From the NCBI GenBank assembly GCA_035464115.1, contig DATHSN010000402.1, positions 1 through 20,751 on the forward strand: DNA of 20,751 bases. The letters run 5' to 3'. The notes beneath the pieces were generated by a model. That model was given only the letters and a program-made list of their open reading frames with translations. It made no database searches and had not been told where the DNA came from. Positions 1 through 7,122 of this stretch are shown in pieces (position 1 is the first letter of the stretch; each line of letters opens with the position of its first letter). This DNA comes from DATHSN01 sp035464115. GTDB lineage: Bacteria; Actinomycetota; Acidimicrobiia; Acidimicrobiales; SKKL01. Both the position numbers and the translations under genes were made by a program.

Positions 1-582
1 TCAGTCCTGCTTGGACTTCCCGGCGGCCTTCTTGGCCTTCTTCCACTCGCGGACCCGGGCGAGCGACTCGGCGGAGTCGACGTCGGCCACCGACCGGGGC
101 ACGTCGTCGGAGAAGGGCGCGGCCACCTCGGCCCAGCCGGCCGGCGCCACGCCGAGCCGCTTGGCGAGCAGGGCGATGAAGATCTTCGACTTCTCGTCGC
201 CGTAGCCGGGCAGCGCGATCACTCGCTCCCACAGGGTGGCGCCGGAGTCGGCGCCCGTCCACACCGCGGCGGCGTCGCCGTCGTAGCGCTCGACGAGGTG
301 CGCGCTGAGCGCCTGGATGCGCGTGGCCATCGACCCGGGGAACCGGTGGATCGCCGGCTTCTCGGCGCACGCCGCGGCGAAGCGGTCGGGGTCCATGGCG
401 GCGATGGCCGACGGGGTGAACTCGTCGCCGAGGCGCTCGCGGAGCTTGGCGGGGCCCCGGAAGGCCAGCTCCATCGACACCTGCTGGTCGAGGAGCATGC
501 CGACGAGCAGGGCGAACGGATCGGTCTCGAGCAGGAGGTCGGCGTCGGGGTCGCCGGTGATGGGGATCGCGGGGGCGGCCAT
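1..582 (-). CDS. HhH-GPD family protein (TIGR03252-like, DNA-glycosylase fold)
   Basis: A 193-residue protein with a helix-hairpin-helix DNA-glycosylase fold. Residues 28-41 (LLDQQVSMELAF region) resemble the AlkA-type QQVS helix. The HhH itself is at about 120-141 (VIALPGYGDEKSKIF). A Lys/Arg-rich tail (residues 178-192) could bind nucleic acid. Classic HhH-GPD glycosylases carry a catalytic Asp about 20 residues after the LPGxG turn; here that stretch (KRLGVAPAGWAEV) has no Asp. This matches what I recall of the small actinobacterial family described as TIGR03252, whose activity is not established. The start is the ATG at 582: a TAGGCT hexamer ends 7 bases before it, there is no Shine-Dalgarno sequence, and upstream in-frame translation is low-complexity Arg/Gly/Pro. 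It lies 65 bases downstream of aceE on the same strand. Base-excision repair is inferred from the fold only. Confidence 0.85.
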   Translation of the reverse strand: MAAPAIPITGDPDADLLLETDPFALLVGMLLDQQVSMELAFRGPAKLRERLGDEFTPSAIAAMDPDRFAAACAEKPAIHRFPGSMATRIQALSAHLVERYDGDAAAVWTGADSGATLWERVIALPGYGDEKSKIFIALLAKRLGVAPAGWAEVAAPFSDDVPRSVADVDSAESLARVREWKKAKKAAGKSKQD

Positions 583-589
583 GGCGAGG

Positions 590-595
590 AGCCTA
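590..595 (-). promoter_or_regulatory. Putative -10 element (TAGGCT) of the HhH-GPD gene
   Basis: On the minus strand TAGGCT matches the actinobacterial TANNNT -10 consensus and ends 7 bases before the ATG at 582. No Shine-Dalgarno sequence or clear -35 is visible. The spacing suggests a leaderless transcript, giving this gene its own promoter in addition to any read-through from aceE. Confidence 0.5.
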
Positions 596-647
596 CGGCC
601 GGCCGAGCGCGACCGGCCCACCCGGCCGGCGTCCCCCGAACGGACCG

Positions 648-3371
648 CTACTCGGTGACGTTGGCCGGCCAGGAGGTGCGGGGATCGTCGGCGTCGGGGT
701 CGATGTCGTAGCGACGGATGGCGTCGTCGACCACCGAGGCGTCGACGGTGCCCTCGCGGGCCAGGCCCCACAGGGTGGCCACCACGATGTGGCCGGTGTC
801 GACCTCGAAGAACCGGCGGAGCCGCTCGCGGGTGTCGGACCGGCCGAACCCGTCGGTGCCGAGGGGCACGAACGTGCGGGGGATCCATCGCGACACCTGG
901 TCGGGCACCATCGTCATGTGGTCGGTGACCGCCACCACCGGGCCCTGGCCGTCGCCCAGCAGCTGGGTGACCCGGGGCGTGCGCCCCTCGGCGCCGGGGT
1001 GCAGGCGGTTCCAGCGCTCGGCGGCCAGCGCCTCCTCGCGCAGGCGCTTGAAGCTGGTGGCCGACCACAGCTCGGCAGCGACGTCGTAGTGCTCGGCGAG
1101 CTCGGCGACGGCCTCACGGGCGCCGCCCTGCATCGACCCCGAGAACATGATGGTGGCGGGCTTCGACGGCCCGTCCGGTGCGGCGGCGAAGCGGTAGAGG
1201 CCCTCGATGATGCCGTCGGACACGCCGTCGGGCATGGCCGGCATGGCGTAGTTCTCGTTGTAGAGGGTGAGGTAGTACATGACGTCCTCACCCTCGCCGG
1301 CGCCGTTGCCGTACATGCGCCGGATGCCCTCGCGCACGATGGTGGCGGTCTCGTAGGCGAACGCGGGGTCGTAGGCCTCGAGGCTGGGCACGGTGGAGGC
1401 CAGCACGAGGCTGTGGCCGTCCTGGTGCTGGAGCCCCTCGCCGAGCAGGGTGGTGCGCCCGGCGGTGGCCCCGCACAGGAAGCCCCGGGCCCGGGCGTCG
1501 GCGGCGGCCCAGATGAGGTCGCCCACCCGCTGGAACCCGAACATCGAGTAGAAGGTGAAGAACGGCACCATGGGCACGCCGTGGGTGGCGTAGCTGGTGG
1601 CCGCCGCGGTGAAGCTGGCCATCGACCCGGCCTCGGTGATGCCCTCTTCGAAGATCTGGCCGTCCTGGCTCTCGGTGTAGGAGAGGAGCAGCTGGGCGTC
1701 GACCGGCTCGTAGCGCTGGCCCTGCGAGGCGTAGATCTTGAACTCGCGGAACATGGCGTCCATGCCGAAGGTGCGGGCCTCGTCGGGGATGATCGGGACG
1801 ACCCGCTCGCCGAACTCGCCGTCGCGCAGCAAGTTGCGCAGCAAGCGGGTGAACGCGGTGGTGGTCGACACCTCCTGCTTGCCCGACCCGGGCGTGAACT
1901 CGTCGAAGGGTCCGTCGGACGGCATGGTGAGCGGGCGGTTGGTGCGCACCACCCGGCGGGGGACCGCGCCGTCGAGCTTGCGACGCCGGTCCATGAGGTA
2001 CTGGTACTCGACCGAGTCCTCGGCGGGCCGGAAGTAGGGCGGATCGGCGTCGTCGGCGAGGGCCTCGTCGGAGATGTCGCCCTGGAGCTGCAGGCGATCG
2101 CGCAGGGTGCGCAGCTGCTGCATGGTCATCTTCTTGACCTGGTGGGTGGCGTTGCGGCCCTCGACGTCGGGACCCAGCGTCCAGCCCTTCACCGTCTTGG
2201 CCAGGATGACGGTGGGGGCGCCGACCTGCTCGGTGGCCATCTTGTAGGCGGCGTAGAGCTTGCGGTAGTCGTGGCCGCCGCGGGGCAGGGTGCGCAGCTC
2301 GTCGTCGGAGAGGTGCTCGACCATGGCGCGCAGTCGGGGGTCGGGGCCGAAGAAGTTCTCCCGGATGTACTCGCCGGACTCGACCACGTGGCGCTGCGAC
2401 TCGCCGTCGACCATCTCGTTCATGCGGTTGACGAGCACGCCGTCGACGTCGCGGGCCAACAGCTCGTCCCAGCGGCTGCCCCAGATGACCTTCACCACGT
2501 TCCAGCCCGCGCCGCGGAAGATGGCCTCGAGCTCTTGGATGATCTTGCCGTTGCCCCGCACCGGGCCGTCGAGGCGCTGCAGGTTGCAGTTGACGACCCA
2601 GGTCAGGTTGTCGAGGCGCTCGCGGGCGGCGAGCGAGATCGACCCGAGGGTCTCGGGCTCGTCGACCTCGCCGTCGCCGAGGAAGCACCACACCCGGCTG
2701 TCGGAGGTGTCCTCGATGCGGCGGTGCTGGAGGTAGCGGTTGTAGCGGGCCTGGTAGATCGAGTTGATGGGCCCGAGGCCCATCGACACGGTGGGGTACT
2801 CCCAGAACCCGGGCATGAGCCGAGGGTGGGGGTACGACGACAGGCCGCCGCCGATCTCCTGGCGGAACTGGTCGAGGTCGTGCTCGTCGAGACGGCCCTC
2901 GAGGAACGCGCGGGCGTAGATGCCGGGAGCGGCGTGGCCCTGGATGTAGATCTGGTCGCCGGCGGTGCCGTCGTCCTTGCCCCGGAAGAAGTGGTTGAAG
3001 CCCACCTCGTAGAGCGCGGCCGACGACGCGAAGGTGGAGAGGTGGCCGCCGATGCCCTCGGCCTCGTGGTTGGCCTTGATGACCATGACCGCGGCGTTCC
3101 AGCGGATGAAGCGGCGGATCCGCCGCTCGACGTCCTCGTCGCCGGGGAACCACGGCTCGCGCTCGGGGGGGATGGTGTTCACGTAGGGGGTCGACACGCT
3201 GGCCGGGACCCCGACCTGGAGCTCGCGGGCGCGCACGAGCAGCTTCGACACGAGGTAGCGGGCGCGGGCCACGCCGTGCTGGGCGACCACCGCGTCGAGC
3301 GACTGGATCCACTCGTCGGTCTCGGTGGGGTCGGTGTCGGGGAGCTGCTGGACGAACCCGTCGATGATCAT
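648..3371 (-). CDS. aceE: Pyruvate dehydrogenase E1 component, homodimeric type
   Basis: A 907-residue homodimeric E1 (E. coli AceE is 887). It decarboxylates pyruvate with thiamine diphosphate and acetylates the lipoyl group of E2. The thiamine-binding motif GDGEVDEPE begins near residue 229 and ends about 30 residues later in NCNLQRLDGPVRGNGK. The mobile active-site loop GRNATHQVKK carries His410, corresponding to E. coli His407. GGHDYRKLYAAYK near residue 365 and the transketolase-like central domain (SYTESQDGQIFEEGITEAGSM region) are also typical. The ATG at 3371 is preceded by a good Shine-Dalgarno sequence (GGGAAGGAAG). A TACCCT hexamer about 45 bases upstream may be the -10. The matching E3 and an E2 lie at the other end of the window. 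The frame is intact. Confidence 0.97.
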   Translation of the reverse strand: MIIDGFVQQLPDTDPTETDEWIQSLDAVVAQHGVARARYLVSKLLVRARELQVGVPASVSTPYVNTIPPEREPWFPGDEDVERRIRRFIRWNAAVMVIKANHEAEGIGGHLSTFASSAALYEVGFNHFFRGKDDGTAGDQIYIQGHAAPGIYARAFLEGRLDEHDLDQFRQEIGGGLSSYPHPRLMPGFWEYPTVSMGLGPINSIYQARYNRYLQHRRIEDTSDSRVWCFLGDGEVDEPETLGSISLAARERLDNLTWVVNCNLQRLDGPVRGNGKIIQELEAIFRGAGWNVVKVIWGSRWDELLARDVDGVLVNRMNEMVDGESQRHVVESGEYIRENFFGPDPRLRAMVEHLSDDELRTLPRGGHDYRKLYAAYKMATEQVGAPTVILAKTVKGWTLGPDVEGRNATHQVKKMTMQQLRTLRDRLQLQGDISDEALADDADPPYFRPAEDSVEYQYLMDRRRKLDGAVPRRVVRTNRPLTMPSDGPFDEFTPGSGKQEVSTTTAFTRLLRNLLRDGEFGERVVPIIPDEARTFGMDAMFREFKIYASQGQRYEPVDAQLLLSYTESQDGQIFEEGITEAGSMASFTAAATSYATHGVPMVPFFTFYSMFGFQRVGDLIWAAADARARGFLCGATAGRTTLLGEGLQHQDGHSLVLASTVPSLEAYDPAFAYETATIVREGIRRMYGNGAGEGEDVMYYLTLYNENYAMPAMPDGVSDGIIEGLYRFAAAPDGPSKPATIMFSGSMQGGAREAVAELAEHYDVAAELWSATSFKRLREEALAAERWNRLHPGAEGRTPRVTQLLGDGQGPVVAVTDHMTMVPDQVSRWIPRTFVPLGTDGFGRSDTRERLRRFFEVDTGHIVVATLWGLAREGTVDASVVDDAIRRYDIDPDADDPRTSWPANVTE

Positions 3372-3420
3372 CGGCTTCCTTCCCTCACGAGGCCCGGGTG
3401 GGGGTGATGGGCCACTGGCC

Positions 3421-3426
3421 AGGGTA
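3421..3426 (-). promoter_or_regulatory. Possible -10 element (TACCCT) of aceE
   Basis: TACCCT on the minus strand matches TANNNT and lies 44 bases before the aceE ATG, leaving a leader of roughly 40 bases that contains the Shine-Dalgarno sequence. No convincing -35 is seen. The divergent interval 3372-3489 holds nothing else I recognise; a weak GATGCT hexamer at 3478-3483 could serve the RNase H gene. Confidence 0.3.
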
Positions 3427-3489
3427 TCGACGGCGGTCCCGCTGCGACGGGCGAACCGCGGTGCGCCCGTGGCGTGCGATGCTCGGCCC

Positions 3490-4551
3490 GTGCCCACCAT
3501 CGCCTACACCGACGGCGCCTGCTCGGGGAACCCGGGGCCGGGCGGCTGGGCCTGGGCCGCCACCGACGGGCGCTGGGCCAGCGGGGCGTCGCCCGCCACC
3601 ACCAACCAGCGCATGGAGATCATGGCCGCCTTCGAGGCGGTGCGGTCGCTGCCCGGCGAGCTCGAGGTGGTGTCGGACTCGACCTACGTCGTGAACTGCT
3701 TCCGCGACGGCTGGTGGAAGGGGTGGCTCCGCCGGGGGTGGCTCAACTCGAAGAAGGAGCCGGTCGCCAACCGCGACCTGTGGGAGCCGTTCATCGCGCT
3801 GGTCCGCGAGCGCGACGACGTCACCTTCCGGTGGGTGAAGGGCCACGGTGGCGACCCGATGAACGACCTGGTCGACCGCCTGGCCGACACCGCCGGCACG
3901 CTCCAGCAGGGCGGGTCGGGCGACACCCACCCTGACCCGGCGTCGATGCAGGCCGACATCGTCGCCGCGTCGCCGGCGCGGGCCGCGGTCACCGCCGGGG
4001 CCCGGCGCGACCGGCGGCTGCCCGACCTGCCCATCGCCGAGCACGGGGTGGTGGTGCTCGGGCACCGACCGCCCGAGCTCGGGGGCTACGAGGCCAACCC
4101 GGTCGCCGACGCGGTGCGGGCCAAGCTCGCCGAGATCCTCGCCGCTCGCCGCCAGCTCGATCCCGAGCTGGTCGTGGTGTCGGGGCTGCGGCTCGGCGCC
4201 GAGCAGCTCGGCGCCGAGGCGGCGGTGGAGATCGGCGCGCCGCTGGTGGCGGTGCTGCCCTATCCCGACGCCGACGCGCCGTGGCCAGCGGCGTCACGGG
4301 CCCGCTTCGCCGAGCTGCGGCGGGCCGCGGCGGCCGAGGTGGTGCTCGAGGGGAAGATCCCCGACACCAAGCAGAAGGCGGGCGCCGCGCTGGCCCGGCG
4401 CGACGCGTGGCTCGCCCGCAACGTGGCGTCGGCCATCCTCGTGTGGGACGGGCGCGACGCCGCGCTGCGCCGGCTGGCCCGCAGCCTCGAGGACCACCTC
4501 GGCGACGAGGTGTGGATCCTCGACCCCACCGAGCTGGTGCCCCCCACCTGA
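3490..4551 (+). CDS. RNase HI domain fused to a YpsA/DUF1273-like SLOG domain
   Basis: A 353-residue two-domain protein. Residues 1-137 are a complete RNase HI domain that should cleave the RNA strand of RNA:DNA hybrids. Its carboxylates and His are present: Asp8 (YTDGACSGNPGPGG), Glu43 (RMEIMAA), Asp63 (SDSTYVV), His119 (WVKGHGGDPMND) and Asp129. A linker of about 50 residues follows. From about residue 187 to the end comes a Rossmann-like domain with GHRPPELGGYE (about 191-201), VVSGLRLGAEQ and a final ASAILVWDGRD...VWILDP strand. These resemble the YpsA/DUF1273 branch of the SLOG superfamily, thought to bind nucleotide-like ligands. The start is GTG at 3490: the RNase fold begins immediately (PTIAYTDG), and upstream sequence is non-homologous. 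It is divergent from aceE and convergent with the J-domain gene. The RNase H call is firm; the second domain is inferred from motifs. Confidence 0.9.
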   Translation: MPTIAYTDGACSGNPGPGGWAWAATDGRWASGASPATTNQRMEIMAAFEAVRSLPGELEVVSDSTYVVNCFRDGWWKGWLRRGWLNSKKEPVANRDLWEPFIALVRERDDVTFRWVKGHGGDPMNDLVDRLADTAGTLQQGGSGDTHPDPASMQADIVAASPARAAVTAGARRDRRLPDLPIAEHGVVVLGHRPPELGGYEANPVADAVRAKLAEILAARRQLDPELVVVSGLRLGAEQLGAEAAVEIGAPLVAVLPYPDADAPWPAASRARFAELRRAAAAEVVLEGKIPDTKQKAGAALARRDAWLARNVASAILVWDGRDAALRRLARSLEDHLGDEVWILDPTELVPPT

Positions 4552-4576
4552 TCCGGCGTCGCGGCGGCGAGCCGGA
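4552..4576. terminator. Bidirectional terminator-like hairpin between convergent genes
   Basis: The inverted repeat TCCGGC (4552-4557) / GCCGGA (4571-4576) encloses a second one, TCGC (4559-4562) / GCGA (4567-4570). Together they form a 10-bp stem with one bulged G and a GGCG loop. It fills almost the whole 29-base gap between the two convergent stop codons. There is no U tract, as is common in high-GC actinobacteria. Confidence 0.55.
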
Positions 4577-4580
4577 GCGC

Positions 4581-5180
4581 TCAGCCCGAGGTGGCGCGGT
4601 AGATGCGGCGGAGCTCGTCGAAGGCGGCGTTGATCTCGGCCATGCGGGTCTCGGTCTCGGCCCGCTCGGCGCGGCCGCTGGTGCCGTGGCGGTCGGGGTG
4701 GAAGCGCTTGGCGAGGTCGCGGTGGCGGTGCACCACCGCGCTCCAGGGGACGCTCGTGTCGAGCCCGAGGATCTCCCAGGGATCGTCGGCGACCGCGGCG
4801 CGGACCGGCTCGCGCCGGGTCCGGGTCCAGCGGTCGGCGTCCTCGCTGCCGAAGGGGTCCTCGGCCTCGGACGACGACGCGAACAGCGACTCGGGGCTCC
4901 AGTACGACGGGTCGACCCCCACGGTCTCGAACGGCGGCAGGTCCGCCCCCGGGACCGCGCTCCGGTTCGTGGCCCCGGGCCCGGTCCCGGGCGCGGCATC
5001 GGGGGCGGCGTCGGCCGCTCGGCGGCGGCGTCGCCCGTGGGGCACCTCGTCGATGCCCTCGCGCTCGGCCCACCAGGCGTGGTCGGAGTCGCCTGCGATC
5101 TCGACCGAGTCGTCTCCCGGCCGACCGCGGCGACTCCACCAACGACGTCGTGGCACGTCTCTGTCGGTGATGTCCGCCAT
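4581..5180 (-). CDS. J-domain protein with C-terminal J domain
   Basis: A 199-residue protein whose last 70 residues are a J domain: DPWEILGLD at about 131, the HPD motif at 161-163 within KRFHPDRHGT, and helix III (RMAEINAAFDELRRIY). J domains stimulate DnaK ATPase through HPD, so this is probably a DnaK co-chaperone for particular clients. Residues 1-130 are Arg/Asp/Pro/Ala-rich and look disordered, with aromatic patches (DHAWWAERE, PSYWSPESLF). There is no G/F region, zinc domain or DnaJ C-terminal domain, so this is not canonical DnaJ. The ATG at 5180 has a plausible Shine-Dalgarno sequence (GAGGGG). A TACCGT hexamer on the minus strand at 5220-5225 could be its -10. It is divergent from hyuA; the 151-base interval 5181-5331 shows only the two putative promoters. 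Confidence 0.85.
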   Translation of the reverse strand: MADITDRDVPRRRWWSRRGRPGDDSVEIAGDSDHAWWAEREGIDEVPHGRRRRRAADAAPDAAPGTGPGATNRSAVPGADLPPFETVGVDPSYWSPESLFASSSEAEDPFGSEDADRWTRTRREPVRAAVADDPWEILGLDTSVPWSAVVHRHRDLAKRFHPDRHGTSGRAERAETETRMAEINAAFDELRRIYRATSG

Positions 5181-5317
5181 CCGTTTCCCCTCGCCGATCC
5201 CGGAGGATCTGCGCTTCTCACGGTACCAATCGGGTTCCGCGCGTGTCGGTAGGTCGTTCGGCCTGTTCTGTTGTCATCGGCAGGTTCGGCACCGGCCTGA
5301 GGACTGGTGGGACCCGG

Positions 5318-5323
5318 TAGGTT
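5318..5323 (+). promoter_or_regulatory. Putative -10 element (TAGGTT) of hyuA
   Basis: TAGGTT matches TANNNT and ends 8 bases before the hyuA ATG at 5332. There is no Shine-Dalgarno sequence in the short gap, so a leaderless hyuAB transcript is likely. No clear -35 at the expected spacing. Confidence 0.5.
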
Positions 5324-5331
5324 CGGCGGCG

Positions 5332-7122
5332 ATGCGCGTCGGGGCCGACACCGGGGGGACCTTCACCGACGTGGTGGCCGCCGACGGCCGCCTCGTCAAG
5401 GTGCCGTCGACCCCCGACGACCCGGGCGCGGCGGTGCGCACCGGGGTCGCCGCCCTCGGGCCGGCGCCCGACACCCTCGCTCACGGGACCACGGTCGCCA
5501 CCAACGCGCTGCTCGAGGGCCGGGGCGCGCCCGTGGCGTTGGTGACCACGGCCGGCTTCGCCGACGTGATCGAGATCGCCCGCCAGGATCGGCCCTCGCT
5601 CTACGACCCGTTCGTCGACCGGCCGCCGCCGCTCGTGCCCCGGGCCCTGCGCCTCGAGGTCGGTGGTCGCCTCGGGCCCGACGGCGCCGAGATCGAGGCG
5701 TTGGGGCCGGTGCCCGAGGTGCCCGACGGCGTCGAGGCGGTGGCGGTGGTCCTGGTGCACGCCGACCTCGACCCGACGCACGAGCGGGCGGTGCGCGACG
5801 AGCTGGTGGGGCGGGGCCTCGACGTGACCTGCTCGCACGAGGTGTCGCCCGAGATGCGCGAGTACGAGCGGTTGGTCACCACCGTGGTGAGCGCGTCGCT
5901 GCGCCCCCTGTGCCGGCGCTACCTGCGGGGCCTCGCCGACTCGGCCGCCGAGGTGCTGGTCATGACCTCGGCCGGTGGGCTGGTGCCGGTGGAGGAGGGG
6001 GCCGAGCTGCCGGCGTCGCTGCTGCTGTCGGGGCCGGCGGCCGGGGTCGGCGCCGCCGCCGCCGTCGCCGCTGCGGTGGGCTGGCCGGACGCGGTCACCT
6101 TCGACATGGGTGGCACCAGCACCGACGTGTGCCTGGTGCTCGGGGGCCGGCCCGAGCCGGCCGGCGAGCGGGAGGTCGGCGGCTACCCGATCCGCCTCCC
6201 GTCGCTCGACGTGCACACCATCGGTGCCGGCGGCGGGTCGATCGCCCGCATCGATGCCGGGGGCGCGCTGGTGGTCGGCCCCGAGAGCGCGGGGGCGGTG
6301 CCCGGCCCCGCCTGCTACGGGCTCGGCGGTGAGCAGCCCACGGTCACCGACGCCAACCTGGTGGCGGGTCGGCTCCCCGCCGACGCCGAGCTGCCCGGCA
6401 TCGGCCGGCTCGACCGAGCCGCGGCCGAGCGGGCCCTCGACCGGGCCGGGGTGAGCGCCGAGGGCGTGCTGGCCGTGGTCGACGCCAACATGGAGCGGGC
6501 CCTGCGGCGGGTGTCGGTCGAGCGCGGCGTCGACCCACGGGGTCTCGCCCTGGTGGCGTTCGGCGGGGCGGGACCGCTGCACGCCTGCTCGCTGGCCGAC
6601 GCGCTGGGCATGCCCGCGGTGGTCGTCCCCGCTCGCGCCGGGGTGCTCTCGGCGGTGGGGCTCCTCGGCTCGGCCCGCCAGCACGACGTCGTGCGGTCGT
6701 GGCCCGACCCGGGCGATCTCACCGGGCTCGACGCCGCCCTCGCCGCGCTGGCCGACGAGGCGGCCCGGGCGGTGGGGGGTCGACGACCTGGCGTCACGGT
6801 GTCGACCGCGGTCGACGCCCGCTACGCCGGGCAGAGCCACGAGGTCACCGTCGCCGCTGTCGACGGGTTCGAGGCCGAGCACGAGCGGCGCAACGGCTAC
6901 CGGCGTCCGGGTCACCCCGTCGAGGTGGTGGCGCTGCGGGCCCGGGCGCGGGTGGCCCCACCGCTCGGGCCCACCGACCTGCCGGTGCTCGCACGGGAGG
7001 GTGGCGTCGGTCCGGTGGTGCTCGCCGAGCCCGACTGCACCATCTGGGTGCCGCCGGGGTGGGTCGCCGAGCCCGGCCCGGCCGGCGCGCTGCTCTGCCG
7101 GCGGGTGGAGGCACGGTCGTGA
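5332..7122 (+). CDS. hyuA: Hydantoinase/5-oxoprolinase family subunit A (HyuA-like)
   Basis: A 596-residue member of the HyuA family (N-methylhydantoinase A, 5-oxoprolinase N-terminal half, acetone or acetophenone carboxylase subunits). The actin-like ATPase motifs are clear: DTGGTFTD at residues 6-13, VTFDMGGTSTDV from about 255, and AFGGAGPLHA at about 409-418. Members use ATP to activate an amide or carbonyl substrate, working with a HyuB partner. The start is the ATG at 5332, because the first motif begins six residues in and a TAGGTT -10 lies just upstream. The stop overlaps the hyuB start by four bases (GTGA), indicating translational coupling. The substrate cannot be read from sequence, and no dedicated transporter or amidase is adjacent. 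The protein is somewhat shorter than many relatives, but no break was seen. Confidence 0.93.
   Translation: MRVGADTGGTFTDVVAADGRLVKVPSTPDDPGAAVRTGVAALGPAPDTLAHGTTVATNALLEGRGAPVALVTTAGFADVIEIARQDRPSLYDPFVDRPPPLVPRALRLEVGGRLGPDGAEIEALGPVPEVPDGVEAVAVVLVHADLDPTHERAVRDELVGRGLDVTCSHEVSPEMREYERLVTTVVSASLRPLCRRYLRGLADSAAEVLVMTSAGGLVPVEEGAELPASLLLSGPAAGVGAAAAVAAAVGWPDAVTFDMGGTSTDVCLVLGGRPEPAGEREVGGYPIRLPSLDVHTIGAGGGSIARIDAGGALVVGPESAGAVPGPACYGLGGEQPTVTDANLVAGRLPADAELPGIGRLDRAAAERALDRAGVSAEGVLAVVDANMERALRRVSVERGVDPRGLALVAFGGAGPLHACSLADALGMPAVVVPARAGVLSAVGLLGSARQHDVVRSWPDPGDLTGLDAALAALADEAARAVGGRRPGVTVSTAVDARYAGQSHEVTVAAVDGFEAEHERRNGYRRPGHPVEVVALRARARVAPPLGPTDLPVLAREGGVGPVVLAEPDCTIWVPPGWVAEPGPAGALLCRRVEARS

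Noticed and set aside
789..3407. Very long open frame on the plus strand opposite aceE
   Set aside because: High-GC codon bias leaves antisense frames open. The translation is Gly/Val/Ala/His-rich with no recognisable domain, whereas aceE on the other strand has full family motifs.
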